Assembly: GCA_944363995.1 (NCBI GenBank)
Contig: CALVVV010000021.1
Location: 1-19,207 of the forward strand
Origin: an uncultured Bacilli bacterium
GTDB lineage: Bacteria > Bacillota_I > Bacilli_A > RF39 > UBA660
DNA: 19,207 bases
Reading direction: 5' to 3'
The translations under genes and the position numbers were made by a program. Positions 9,302 through 16,146 of the stretch are shown here, in pieces; the first letter of the stretch is position 1; each line of letters starts with the position of its first letter. The notes under the pieces were generated by a model. It saw nothing but the letters and a program-made list of their open reading frames with translations, did not search any database and had not been told where the DNA came from.

Positions 9302-9560
9302 TGCTTAATTCTAAATACTTGGCTGAAAAAAACAATAAATGTTTATATCCGCTAAAATTAATAATAGTTTTTCCATAATTAGAATCTAAATTAGATAAAA
9401 CTTCCTTTAAAAGAATGATCATATCTCTAGTATTAAAATTCACACTAAAATTTTTGTTTTCTAATAAATATATTGCTAATCTTACTTTATCAATATCACT
9501 TAAATTATCAAATTGATGTATTAAATCAATTACTTTTTTTGTATTACTTTCTAATAACAT
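9261..9560 (-). pseudogene. Unrecognised gene, 3'-truncated
   Basis: A leftward frame of 99 codons starts at ATG 9560-9558 with AGGAAAAGAGG upstream. It reads as a plausible helical soluble protein (MLLESNTKKVIDLIHQFDNL...) down to about residue 90 (LELSNDEAF). The last codons are antisense to the AbiEii remnant, so the natural 3' end has been lost at a junction near 9291-9305. A second, shorter relic of the same 5' end lies at 8165-8261. I do not recognise the family. It could still be translated as a chimeric 99-aa protein. Confidence 0.5.
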
Positions 9561-9605
9561 ATTTATACCTCTTTTCCTTTATTTATAAATGTTATAAGCA
9601 ACTTT
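9521..9605 (-). repeat. Direct repeat copy 2 flanking the AbiE module
   Basis: This is the longer copy of the repeat at 8191-8261. It contains the leader, ribosome binding site and first 13 codons of the truncated unknown gene. The exact 15-base match occupies 9591-9605. Confidence 0.6.
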
Positions 9606-9635
9606 ACTTAATTATTACTTGTGTCTATACTGTAA

Positions 9636-10043
9636 TCAACCAACTCTTTGCCGCATACCACCAGATAAGTTATTAGGGTAACTATTGATAAAGTCTTTTA
9701 AACCATAAGTATTTAATAATTTTAAAACATAATCTTTATTATTTAATTTATTTATTTCTAAACCTAATAAACAATTATCTAAAACAGTTTTCCAGTTGAA
9801 TAAAGCATCTTGTTGCAACATATAACCTAATTTAATATTATCTTTAATTATGATTTCACCATTCGATTTATTATCTAAATTAGCCAGGATATTTAAAATA
9901 GTACTTTTTCCACAGCCACTAGGACCGACGATTGCTATAAATTCATTATCATTTAATTCAAAGGAAAAATCTTCAATTGCTTTTGTCTCAGAAGTTTTAG
10001 TATGATATATTTTGTTTAGATTTTTAATTGTTAGGATACTCAT
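9636..10043 (-). pseudogene. Truncated ABC transporter ATPase (SsuB/TauB-like)
   Basis: A leftward frame encodes the first half of a nitrate/sulfonate/taurine-type ABC ATPase. Walker A is GPSGCGKST (40-48). The Q-loop is MLQQDALFNW with Q77/Q78, a form typical of SsuB/TauB. The signature is LSGGMRQ (126-132). The frame then stops after RVG. Walker B, the D-loop and the H-loop are missing, and what follows on the minus strand (9635-9606) does not restore them. Family members are about 240-260 aa and this is 135, so it cannot hydrolyse ATP normally. GAAAGGAG and a TATAAT lie just upstream. It probably once served a transporter with the substrate-binding protein at 12110-13093. No permease is present in the window. 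Confidence 0.85.
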
Positions 10044-10093
10044 TATATAAACTCCTTTCTAATTATTATATTCAGAAATGGTTATTTATGTTA

Positions 10094-10122
10094 TTGTTAA
10101 AAGTAAAATGGTATGATATAAT
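10094..10122 (+). promoter_or_regulatory. Extended -10 promoter of the lipoprotein gene
   Basis: TTGTTA (10094-10099), a 17-nt spacer and TATAAT (10117-10122), with TG in the extended position (10114-10115). The start codon is only 15 nt beyond the -10 box, so the mRNA should begin at about the GGTGAT binding site. Confidence 0.7.
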
Positions 10123-10137
10123 TTTAATGGTGATAGT

Positions 10138-10752
10138 ATGAAAAAAATGTTGATTATTTTGTGTTTATTATTAGTAGGGTGTAGTAGTATTTCTAATGAA
10201 GAATTAGATGCGATAAATAATGATGTTATTATTTATTTATCCAATAATCAGTATGATAATTTGGTTTTTAATTATGTTGATTATGAAGATAAAAAAATTG
10301 TAATAGGTTTATCAGATAATAGTGTTGAAAAACAAGAAGATTTTAAAGAAAAAATTGTTGATTCAAAATATATTAAATTTGTGCAAAGTGAATTAATGAA
10401 TGATGATGTAAAAAAAGAATATATAATAAATATTTTTAATTTAGATGATATTACTAAAGTAGTAATTGATACGATGTCTCAATATGATAATAAAATAACA
10501 ATTACTGATGAAAATGCTATAGAAAATATATATAATATTTTTTATAATCGAACAACGACTAAAGAAAGTATAAGTAAAAATCCAGAAAATACTGATGAAA
10601 TGTATCATATTATTTTTTATAGTGAAAATGATAACATTGATATGTATATTTATAGTAGTAATAATAAATATTACTTAGAACAATCTAATAATGGAATTTA
10701 TGAAACATCTTTAAATGATTTTAATACAATAAAAGAGTATTTAAAAAACTAA
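10138..10752 (+). CDS. Putative lipoprotein with DUF5301-like C-terminal domain
   Basis: A 204-aa secreted lipoprotein. The first 14 residues are a hydrophobic signal peptide ending in a lipobox (LLVGC), with C15 as the lipidation site, so the mature protein should sit on the outer face of the membrane. Residues ~18-85 (AINNDVIIYLSNNQYDNLVF, then NYVDYEDKKIVIGL and KFVQSE) look like a small alpha/beta domain seen in many Firmicute secreted proteins. Residues ~95-204 resemble DUF5301: a KITITDENAIENIYN segment, a threonine-lysine segment, YIYSSNNKYYLEQSNNGIY and a short end. The function is unknown. It is monocistronic, with its own promoter and terminator. Confidence 0.65.
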   Translation: MKKMLIILCLLLVGCSSISNEELDAINNDVIIYLSNNQYDNLVFNYVDYEDKKIVIGLSDNSVEKQEDFKEKIVDSKYIKFVQSELMNDDVKKEYIINIFNLDDITKVVIDTMSQYDNKITITDENAIENIYNIFYNRTTTKESISKNPENTDEMYHIIFYSENDNIDMYIYSSNNKYYLEQSNNGIYETSLNDFNTIKEYLKN

Positions 10753-10772
10753 TCGAACTGATTAGTTTTTAT
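10744..10772 (+). terminator. Terminator of the lipoprotein gene
   Basis: A perfect 11-bp stem (AAAAACTAATC at 10744-10754 with GATTAGTTTTT at 10760-10770) and 5-nt loop, ending in a T run. The 5' arm includes the stop codon of the gene. Confidence 0.8.
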
Positions 10773-10824
10773 TATATAATTGTCAAAACTTATTAGTAAA
10801 AACTGATATTTTAATTTTTATAAA

Positions 10825-10866
10825 TAAAAACCAATAATTAACTAAATTTTAATTAATATATTGGTG
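10825..10866 (-). terminator. Possible terminator of the SH3-domain gene
   Basis: On the minus strand, ACCAATA and AATTAA pair with TTAATTATTGGT around a short loop, with a bulge of about five bases. A TTTTTATTT tract follows. It lies about 50 nt past the stop at 10914. The stem is imperfect and wholly A/T apart from the GG/CC end. Confidence 0.45.
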
Positions 10867-10913
10867 GGAATGCATCATAAAAATAATTATTAAAATTGGT
10901 TAAATAGTTAAAT

Positions 10914-11552
10914 CTAATTATAGTTTAAATCAGCAAAATCTAATACTTTGTCATCCGAAGGGTTTTCTTCAAAGATGATACGTTGAACTTTTGCTGTGCG
11001 ATTATTAAAAGCATCGATTACAATATATTTTATCCAATATTGTGGACCAGGTACATCTACAGGATCTTCTTCTTTATAAATTTCGTATGTTATTTCATAT
11101 TCAGAATCTTCAATTATTTCCAAATGAGAAAATGTAATTGTATCTATACTTTCAGTTTCGTATGATTCAGTATAAAATTTTAAAATAGGTTTATTATAAT
11201 CAATTTCTTCTTTATCAGTTGATATGTTTGGATTATTTATTTCTTTTACATATGGTTCACTTCTATCGCTTGCTATCCATCCTTCTTTGCCACCATCCAA
11301 TTTAATTTTATACCATATATAGTTATCGTCTTCTAAGTAAATATCAATAACTTTATATTTATGTCCTTTTTCAACTTTATCAATTTTAGTGTCATAAACG
11401 GAATGATTATTACGGACATTAATGTAATCATTTATAATTTCAACTTTCCATGCTTTTTGATCATTATCTATTATATTGATTATTTTTGTTGTTCCAAAAA
11501 CAACTAAAAAAATAAATAGACAAACAAATAAAAAAATTATAATTTTTTTCAT
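10914..11552 (-). CDS. Membrane-anchored SH3-domain protein
   Basis: A 212-aa protein with an N-terminal hydrophobic segment (about residues 3-27, no lipobox), so it is anchored with the bulk outside the cell. Residues ~36-100 form a bacterial SH3 domain: DYINVRNN, then KVEKGHKYKVIDIY, WYKIKLDGGKEGWIASD. Such domains usually bind peptidoglycan. Residues ~105-212 are beta-rich; the YWIKYIVIDAFNNRTAKVQR stretch looks like an Ig-like fold. The function is not known. A good AAGGAG site lies 7 nt before the ATG. An AT-rich promoter with TATAAT (minus strand, 11628-11623) would give a leader of about 60 nt, longer than for its neighbours. Confidence 0.7.
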   Translation of the reverse strand: MKKIIIFLFVCLFIFLVVFGTTKIINIIDNDQKAWKVEIINDYINVRNNHSVYDTKIDKVEKGHKYKVIDIYLEDDNYIWYKIKLDGGKEGWIASDRSEPYVKEINNPNISTDKEEIDYNKPILKFYTESYETESIDTITFSHLEIIEDSEYEITYEIYKEEDPVDVPGPQYWIKYIVIDAFNNRTAKVQRIIFEENPSDDKVLDFADLNYN

Positions 11553-12083
11553 TTAACAACTCCTTTTTCAGTTTTAGCGTATGCTAATTCTTTTAATAAA
11601 AATCACACTCCACTTAATTAAAATTATATCATAATTTTGTCTTATTTAAAAATATTATTAATAGATTATCAACAAAATTTGTTAATAATTTCAGGTAGTA
11701 GGCAAAATCTATATTTTTTATGGCAAGACAATTATTATTTCTAGTCATAAACATCTTTTTTAGATATTCAAATTCTCATTTTCTTGTTTTTGTATTTTCT
11801 TGACCATAACTTTTATATTGTATTAAACTAAAAACATTATTATTTTTATAATATAATTCTTTTACTTCATCATAAATAAAAGTGAAATTTATGTATTTAT
11901 CTATTTTACGAAAAAAGTAGTTATTAAGGTTCACTTTAAATATTCTTGTTAATACATATCATTTTTACATAAAAAAGCGCGATAAGTAAGCTATTTATTG
12001 GTTAAAATAAAGATTTTATCTCGCATATTAATTATATGCCTTTTTTATAAAAGAAAAGATCATTGCTTTGTCAACAGTCTGAA
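11553..12083. other. Non-coding interval with decayed mobile DNA
   Basis: This 530-bp gap has no intact gene. It holds the promoter and leader of the SH3-domain gene (11553-11640), an imperfect palindrome centred at about 11677 (ATTATCAACA with TGTTAATAAT), the transposase relic at 11776-11944, and an imperfect inverted repeat (GCGCGATAA at 11977-11985 with TTATCTCGC at 12016-12024, one mismatch) that could be a remnant of an element end or an old terminator. Confidence 0.5.
11776..11944 (-). pseudogene. Relic of an IS1182-type transposase
   Basis: On the minus strand a 55-codon open stretch ending in TGA reads LNNYFFRKIDKYINFTFIYD and then EVKELYYKNN. This is the N-terminal pattern I know from IS1182-family transposases ('llrkId.yidfsfiyd.v..lY'). 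What follows does not continue the family, and the catalytic region is absent. No intact terminal repeats are seen. It marks past insertion-sequence activity between the SH3-domain gene and the substrate-binding protein. Confidence 0.5.
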
Positions 12084-12111
12084 AAAAGTTATTCGTATTT
12101 GAATAACTTTT
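12084..12111 (-). terminator. Terminator of the substrate-binding protein gene
   Basis: A perfect 11-bp inverted repeat (12084-12094 with 12101-12111; AAAAGTTATTC and GAATAACTTTT) with a 6-nt loop. On the minus strand it is followed by a TTTTTT run. It overlaps the last bases of the stop codon. Confidence 0.8.
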
Positions 12112-13093
12112 ATTTTGAATATGTATTGTTAACTAATTTATCAAATGGCGCTCTTTCATCTAATTGACCAGCATTTTCGGCGATTTCTTGAATATGATTA
12201 AAGTTTTCTTCAGTTATATAAGTAGTAGTAAACCAAGAATCAATATTTTTATATCTATCAATTATTGTTTCTAAATCATTTTTAGAAATATCAGGGAAAT
12301 AATCTAAAATAACATCAGCAATTTCTTTCGAATTATGGCTATGAACATAATCTAATCCTTTTTGAATAGCTTTAGTAAATCCTTCGATTACATCAGGATT
12401 ACTTTCAATATAACTTTTTTTAGCATTATAAGCAGTATATGGCACAACACCACCTAGTTCACCTAGTGATGCTACAACATATCCATAGCCTTGTTGTTCT
12501 AATTGTAAAGCGTTTGGTTCAAATAGTGATACAAAATCGCCAGTACCACCGATAAATGCTCCTGACATAGCGGCAAATTCAATACTTGTATCAATATTTA
12601 AATCATTTTTAGGATCAATTCCCGCTTCTTTTAATGTATATTCTAAAGTCATTTCTGGCATGCCACCGATTCTTCCGCCAATTATAGTTTTACCTTTTAA
12701 ATCTTCTAAAGTAAAATTATCAATCTTTTCTCTTGATACAATAAAACTACCGTCTCTTTTTGTTAATCCAGCAAAGTTTACTAAATAATCTTCTTGACCT
12801 TGATTATAAATATAGATGGTTGCTTCACTACCACAAAAACCAATTTGAACATCTCCAGATAATACAGAAGCTGCTACTTTATCTGCTCCTGGAACTAATA
12901 ATAATTCAACATCTAAACCTTCTTCGGCAAAATATCCTAAAGCATGGGCAACATATTGTGGTGTGTAAAAAATACTATGGGTAACCTCTGCTACTTTTAT
13001 TTTCTTTAAATCACTTTTTTCTTTAAAAATTAAAGTATAAGTTATAACTCCAATAATTAAAACAATAAAAATCGGAATAATAAATTTTTTCAT
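12110..13093 (-). CDS. ABC transporter substrate-binding protein, NMT1/SsuA-like
   Basis: A 327-aa extracellular solute-binding protein of the NMT1/THI5-like (SsuA/TauA) type, which delivers small substrates such as sulfonates, nitrate-type anions or thiamine precursors to an ABC permease. The family pattern is clear: an IKVAEVTHSIFYTPQYVAHA start, then LGYFAEEGLDVEL, ADKVAASVLSGDVQIGFCGS, DLKGKTIIGGRIGGMPEMTL and EAGIDP. The N-terminus is a hydrophobic segment (residues ~4-24) without a lipobox cysteine, so the protein is probably held by an uncleaved anchor, which is unusual for a Gram-positive binding protein. AAAGGAGA precedes the ATG. No permease is nearby, and the only ATPase (9636-10043) is truncated, so the substrate and partner are unknown. 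Confidence 0.85.
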   Translation of the reverse strand: MKKFIIPIFIVLIIGVITYTLIFKEKSDLKKIKVAEVTHSIFYTPQYVAHALGYFAEEGLDVELLLVPGADKVAASVLSGDVQIGFCGSEATIYIYNQGQEDYLVNFAGLTKRDGSFIVSREKIDNFTLEDLKGKTIIGGRIGGMPEMTLEYTLKEAGIDPKNDLNIDTSIEFAAMSGAFIGGTGDFVSLFEPNALQLEQQGYGYVVASLGELGGVVPYTAYNAKKSYIESNPDVIEGFTKAIQKGLDYVHSHNSKEIADVILDYFPDISKNDLETIIDRYKNIDSWFTTTYITEENFNHIQEIAENAGQLDERAPFDKLVNNTYSK

Positions 13094-13112
13094 TTAATTC
13101 TCCTTTCTTTTT

Positions 13113-13141
13113 ATTTTATTCATAAAAAAATAATATGTTCA
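13113..13141 (-). promoter_or_regulatory. Promoter of the substrate-binding protein gene
   Basis: On the minus strand, TGAACA (13141-13136), a 17-nt spacer and TAAAAT (13118-13113), matching the consensus at 4/6 and 5/6 positions. The ATG is 19 nt beyond the -10 box. Confidence 0.5.
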
Positions 13142-13158
13142 TTTTAATTTTTTTGTAG

Positions 13159-13164
13159 TAAAAT
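13159..13164 (+). promoter_or_regulatory. Possible -10 box of the nuclease gene
   Basis: TAAAAT lies 16 nt before the ATG, the same spacing as at pcrA and close to that at the lipoprotein gene. The Shine-Dalgarno AGGTGA at 13171 would then be the very 5' end of the mRNA. No good -35 hexamer is seen. Confidence 0.4.
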
Positions 13165-13180
13165 ATAAATAGGTGAAGCT

Positions 13181-13849
13181 ATGAAAAAAGTTGTTGGATT
13201 TATATTATGTGTTTTAGTTACAATTTTTTTGAATTATGAGGATGAATTTAAGAAATTTATATATGATAATTTTTATCAATCATATGAAATGGAAAATATC
13301 CCTTTATATAATGGTAATAACTATGTAATAATAAATAATAATGTTCCTAATTTTAGTGAGGAAGATTTATTGTTTGAAGGTGAATATTATAGCAATTTAG
13401 ATTTATTAGGTAGATGTGGCTATGCAATTGCAAGAATTACTGAAGAATCTATGCCTATGGAAGAAAGAACAAGCATTGGAATGATTAAACCATCAGGTTG
13501 GCATACGATTAGAATAGATGATAACTATTTATATAATCGATGTCATTTGATTGGTTATCAATTAACTGGGGAAAATGCTAATGAAAAAAATTTAATAACT
13601 TGTACTAGGCAAATGAATAATGAAGGTATGTTACCTTTTGAAAATGAAATCGCGCAGTATATAAAAGATACTGATAATTCCGTTTTATATCGTGTTACCC
13701 CAATATTTGAAGGTTCTAATTTATTAGCAAAAGGCGTTCAAATAGAAGCTAAATCAATAGAAGATGATACAATTAATTTTAATGTTTTTGTATATAATGT
13801 TTTTGATGGAATTGAATTAAATTATGCAGATGGAACAATAAAAGAATAA
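13181..13849 (+). CDS. Membrane-anchored DNA/RNA non-specific endonuclease (EndA/NucA-like)
   Basis: A 222-aa beta-beta-alpha-metal nuclease that would degrade extracellular nucleic acid. A hydrophobic N-terminal segment (residues ~4-18) sends it across or holds it in the membrane. The catalytic block YLYNRCHLIGYQLTGENANE, then KNLITCTRQMNNEGMLPFE, is the Gram-positive version of this family. H122 is the general base and N146 the metal ligand, with the conserved PFE at 152-154. The usual DRGH is NRCH here, and ITGTRYMN is ITCTRQMN. The DUF5301-like protein and SH3-domain anchor nearby are also surface proteins. In competent Firmicutes, EndA-type nucleases help process incoming DNA, but nothing here proves that role. 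The start has AGGTGA 4 nt upstream. Confidence 0.85.
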   Translation: MKKVVGFILCVLVTIFLNYEDEFKKFIYDNFYQSYEMENIPLYNGNNYVIINNNVPNFSEEDLLFEGEYYSNLDLLGRCGYAIARITEESMPMEERTSIGMIKPSGWHTIRIDDNYLYNRCHLIGYQLTGENANEKNLITCTRQMNNEGMLPFENEIAQYIKDTDNSVLYRVTPIFEGSNLLAKGVQIEAKSIEDDTINFNVFVYNVFDGIELNYADGTIKE

Positions 13850-13878
13850 AAAATATCTTTCAACAATTTAAATTATGG

Positions 13879-13884
13879 TATAAT
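13879..13884 (+). promoter_or_regulatory. Extended -10 promoter of pcrA
   Basis: TATAAT with TG at the extended position (TGGTATAAT, 13876-13884). The -35 region is poor (TTTCAA, 13858-13863, 15-nt spacing). The ATG is 16 nt after the box, and AGGTGA begins 7 nt after it. Confidence 0.6.
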
Positions 13885-13900
13885 TTAAAAAGGTGATTTT

Positions 13901-15964
13901 ATGAATTTAGAAACATTAAACGATTGTCAAAAAGAAGCTGTAAATATTACTGATGGACCATTATTGGTTTTGGCGGGAGCGGGTAGTGGTAAAACAAAAG
14001 TATTAACTACAAAAGTTGCTTATTTAATATTAGAAAAAAAAGTAGCTCCTAATAATATTTTAGCTATTACTTTTACAAATAAAGCAGCGAAAGAAATGAA
14101 AAATCGTATAATTGATATAGTGGGATTAATAGGATATAAAATTCAAATTTCTACGTTTCATTCTTTTGGTTTGACTATATTAAAAAAACATTATGATAAA
14201 CTAGGTCTAAATAAAAATTTTACTATTTTAGATAATGAAGATAGCAATAATGTTATAAAAAATATTTTAAAAGATATGAATTGTGAAGAAAATTATAGAT
14301 TAATAAAAAGTATTATTAGTAATAACAAAAATGCTTTAATTGATAGTAATGAATACAGTAGGTTTGTAAATAATGAATTTGATGAAATGATTTTAGATAT
14401 TTATAGTAAATATGAACAAAGATTAAAAAGAAATAATAGTGTTGACTTTGATGATTTATTAATGTTACCTATTGTGTTGTTTAAAAAATATCCCAATATT
14501 TTAAAAGAATATCAAGAACAATATAAATATATTTTAATTGATGAATATCAAGATACCAATGAAGCACAATATTTATTAGCTAAGATGATAAGTAGCAAAT
14601 ATAAAAATATTTGTGTAGTCGGTGATGATAGTCAATCTATTTATTCATGGCGTGGTTCGAATTATAAAAATATTTTAAATTTTGAAAAAGATTATTCGAA
14701 TTGTCAAATTGTTTACTTGGAACAAAATTATCGTTCTACTAAAACAATCATTGAAGCTTCAAACGAATTAATTAAAAATAACAAATATCGTAAAGATAAA
14801 AATTTATGGACTGAAAATGAACAAGGAACAAAAATTATTTACCACACCGCTCTTAATGAAAAAGATGAGGCTTATTATGTTGTTAATGAAATAAATAAAT
14901 TAATTAATAAAGGTGTTAAATTAAATGATATAGCTATACTATATCGGACTAATGCTCAGTCCCAAAATTTTGAAAAAGAGTTAGTTTTAAACAATATTCC
15001 TTATAAAGTGATTGGTAGTGTATATTTTTATAATCGTAAAGAAATTAAAGATTTATTAGCTTATTTAAAACTTATTTATAATCCTAATAATGATATTAGC
15101 TTAACACGAGTAATTAATGTACCAAGAAGAAAAATCGGTAAATTAACCTTAGATAAAATAAAAGAAAAATCTAATAAATTGAATATTTCATTATTTGATG
15201 CTATTGATTCTGGTAAAGAATTGGAATTTAAAAATTTAATTATAAATTTACAGAATAAAAAAGATACAATGTCTTTATCTACTTTCATTAGTTTGGTTTT
15301 AGAGGAAACTGGTCTTATCAAAGAACTAGAAGAAGAGGGAACTATTGAAGCAGAAACAAGAATAGAAAATCTTAAAGAGTTCAAAACAATTGCTGTACAA
15401 TTTGAGGAAAATTATGGTATAATTAACTTGGACGATTTTTTAAATGAAATAAGTTTGGTAGCTGATACAACTGAATATCAAAATAACGATGGAATAACGC
15501 TAATGACTATTCATTCAGCTAAAGGATTAGAATTTGATAATGTTTTTATTGTTGGTTTAGAAGAAAGTATATTTCCGCATCTTAATTCATTTGATAATCA
15601 AGAACAATTAGAAGAAGAAAGAAGACTTTGTTATGTAGCAATAACTAGGGCAAAGAAAAATTTATGGCTAGTTAATGCTGAAGTGAGATTAATATATGGT
15701 AATAAAGTCAAAAATCCAGAAAGTCGTTTTATTAAAGAAATTAGTCCTAAATTATTAAATAAAGATAATATTTTAAAAGAAAATAAAATATCGGAAAATA
15801 TTGATACTACTATTGAATATAAGATAGGTGAACATATTTATTTTGATAATTTTGGTGAAGGCGTTATAGTCGGAATTGAAGATAAAGTATTAACTGTTGC
15901 TTTTAAACATCCTCACGGTATTAAGACTTTAATAAAAGGGCATAAAAAAATAAGGAAGGTGTAA
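13901..15964 (+). CDS. pcrA: ATP-dependent DNA helicase PcrA/UvrD
   Basis: A superfamily 1A 3'-5' helicase for repair and replication-conflict clearance, 687 aa. Motifs in order: Q-motif Q10, Walker A AGAGSGKT (25-32), TFTNKAAKEM (Ia), TFHSFG, the motif II segment DEYQDTN (from D214), GDDSQSIYSWRG (III), EQNYRST (IV), TIHSAKGLEFDNVFI (V) and YVAITRAKK (VI, R583). The C-terminal ~50 residues (GEHIYFDNFGEGVIVGIED, then KVLTVAF) form the Tudor-like RNA-polymerase-binding domain typical of PcrA, which argues for PcrA rather than Rep. It is slightly shorter than the ~720-740 aa of Bacillus PcrA. No ligA follows, unlike many Firmicutes. It heads a rightward gene train. Confidence 0.95.
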   Translation: MNLETLNDCQKEAVNITDGPLLVLAGAGSGKTKVLTTKVAYLILEKKVAPNNILAITFTNKAAKEMKNRIIDIVGLIGYKIQISTFHSFGLTILKKHYDKLGLNKNFTILDNEDSNNVIKNILKDMNCEENYRLIKSIISNNKNALIDSNEYSRFVNNEFDEMILDIYSKYEQRLKRNNSVDFDDLLMLPIVLFKKYPNILKEYQEQYKYILIDEYQDTNEAQYLLAKMISSKYKNICVVGDDSQSIYSWRGSNYKNILNFEKDYSNCQIVYLEQNYRSTKTIIEASNELIKNNKYRKDKNLWTENEQGTKIIYHTALNEKDEAYYVVNEINKLINKGVKLNDIAILYRTNAQSQNFEKELVLNNIPYKVIGSVYFYNRKEIKDLLAYLKLIYNPNNDISLTRVINVPRRKIGKLTLDKIKEKSNKLNISLFDAIDSGKELEFKNLIINLQNKKDTMSLSTFISLVLEETGLIKELEEEGTIEAETRIENLKEFKTIAVQFEENYGIINLDDFLNEISLVADTTEYQNNDGITLMTIHSAKGLEFDNVFIVGLEESIFPHLNSFDNQEQLEEERRLCYVAITRAKKNLWLVNAEVRLIYGNKVKNPESRFIKEISPKLLNKDNILKENKISENIDTTIEYKIGEHIYFDNFGEGVIVGIEDKVLTVAFKHPHGIKTLIKGHKKIRKV

Positions 15965-15966
15965 TA

Positions 15967-16134
15967 ATGTTTTTAAATATATGGTCTGAAATAGGTGATT
16001 TTTTTATAGAATTAGCCAATGACATTAAAGATTTTTTTATTGAACATTCTCGAAATCCATTTTTATGGATTGGGATTCTTGTTTTAGGAATTGTTATATT
16101 TGAATTTGTATACAAAGCTTTACATAGAGATTAG
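15967..16134 (+). CDS. Small single-span membrane protein (55 aa)
   Basis: An ATG at 15967, two bases after the pcrA stop and preceded by AGGAAGGTG, opens 55 codons ending in TAG at 16132-16134. The product is MFLNIWSEIGDFFIELANDI, then KDFFIEHSRNPF, then one clear transmembrane helix (about residues 33-50, LWIGILVLGIVIFEFVY) and a short basic tail. The amphipathic N-terminus is rich in Phe, Ile and acidic residues. AsnRS follows after 12 bases. Spacing and binding sites on both sides make it a real operon member. I do not recognise a family. Confidence 0.75.
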   Translation: MFLNIWSEIGDFFIELANDIKDFFIEHSRNPFLWIGILVLGIVIFEFVYKALHRD

Positions 16135-16146
16135 GAGAAGATAATT

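Noticed and set aside
9473..9676. Plus-strand 67-codon open frame.
   Set aside because: It is antisense to the leftward unknown gene's 5' end and the end of the ATPase fragment, has no binding site, and its composition is typical of shadow translation.
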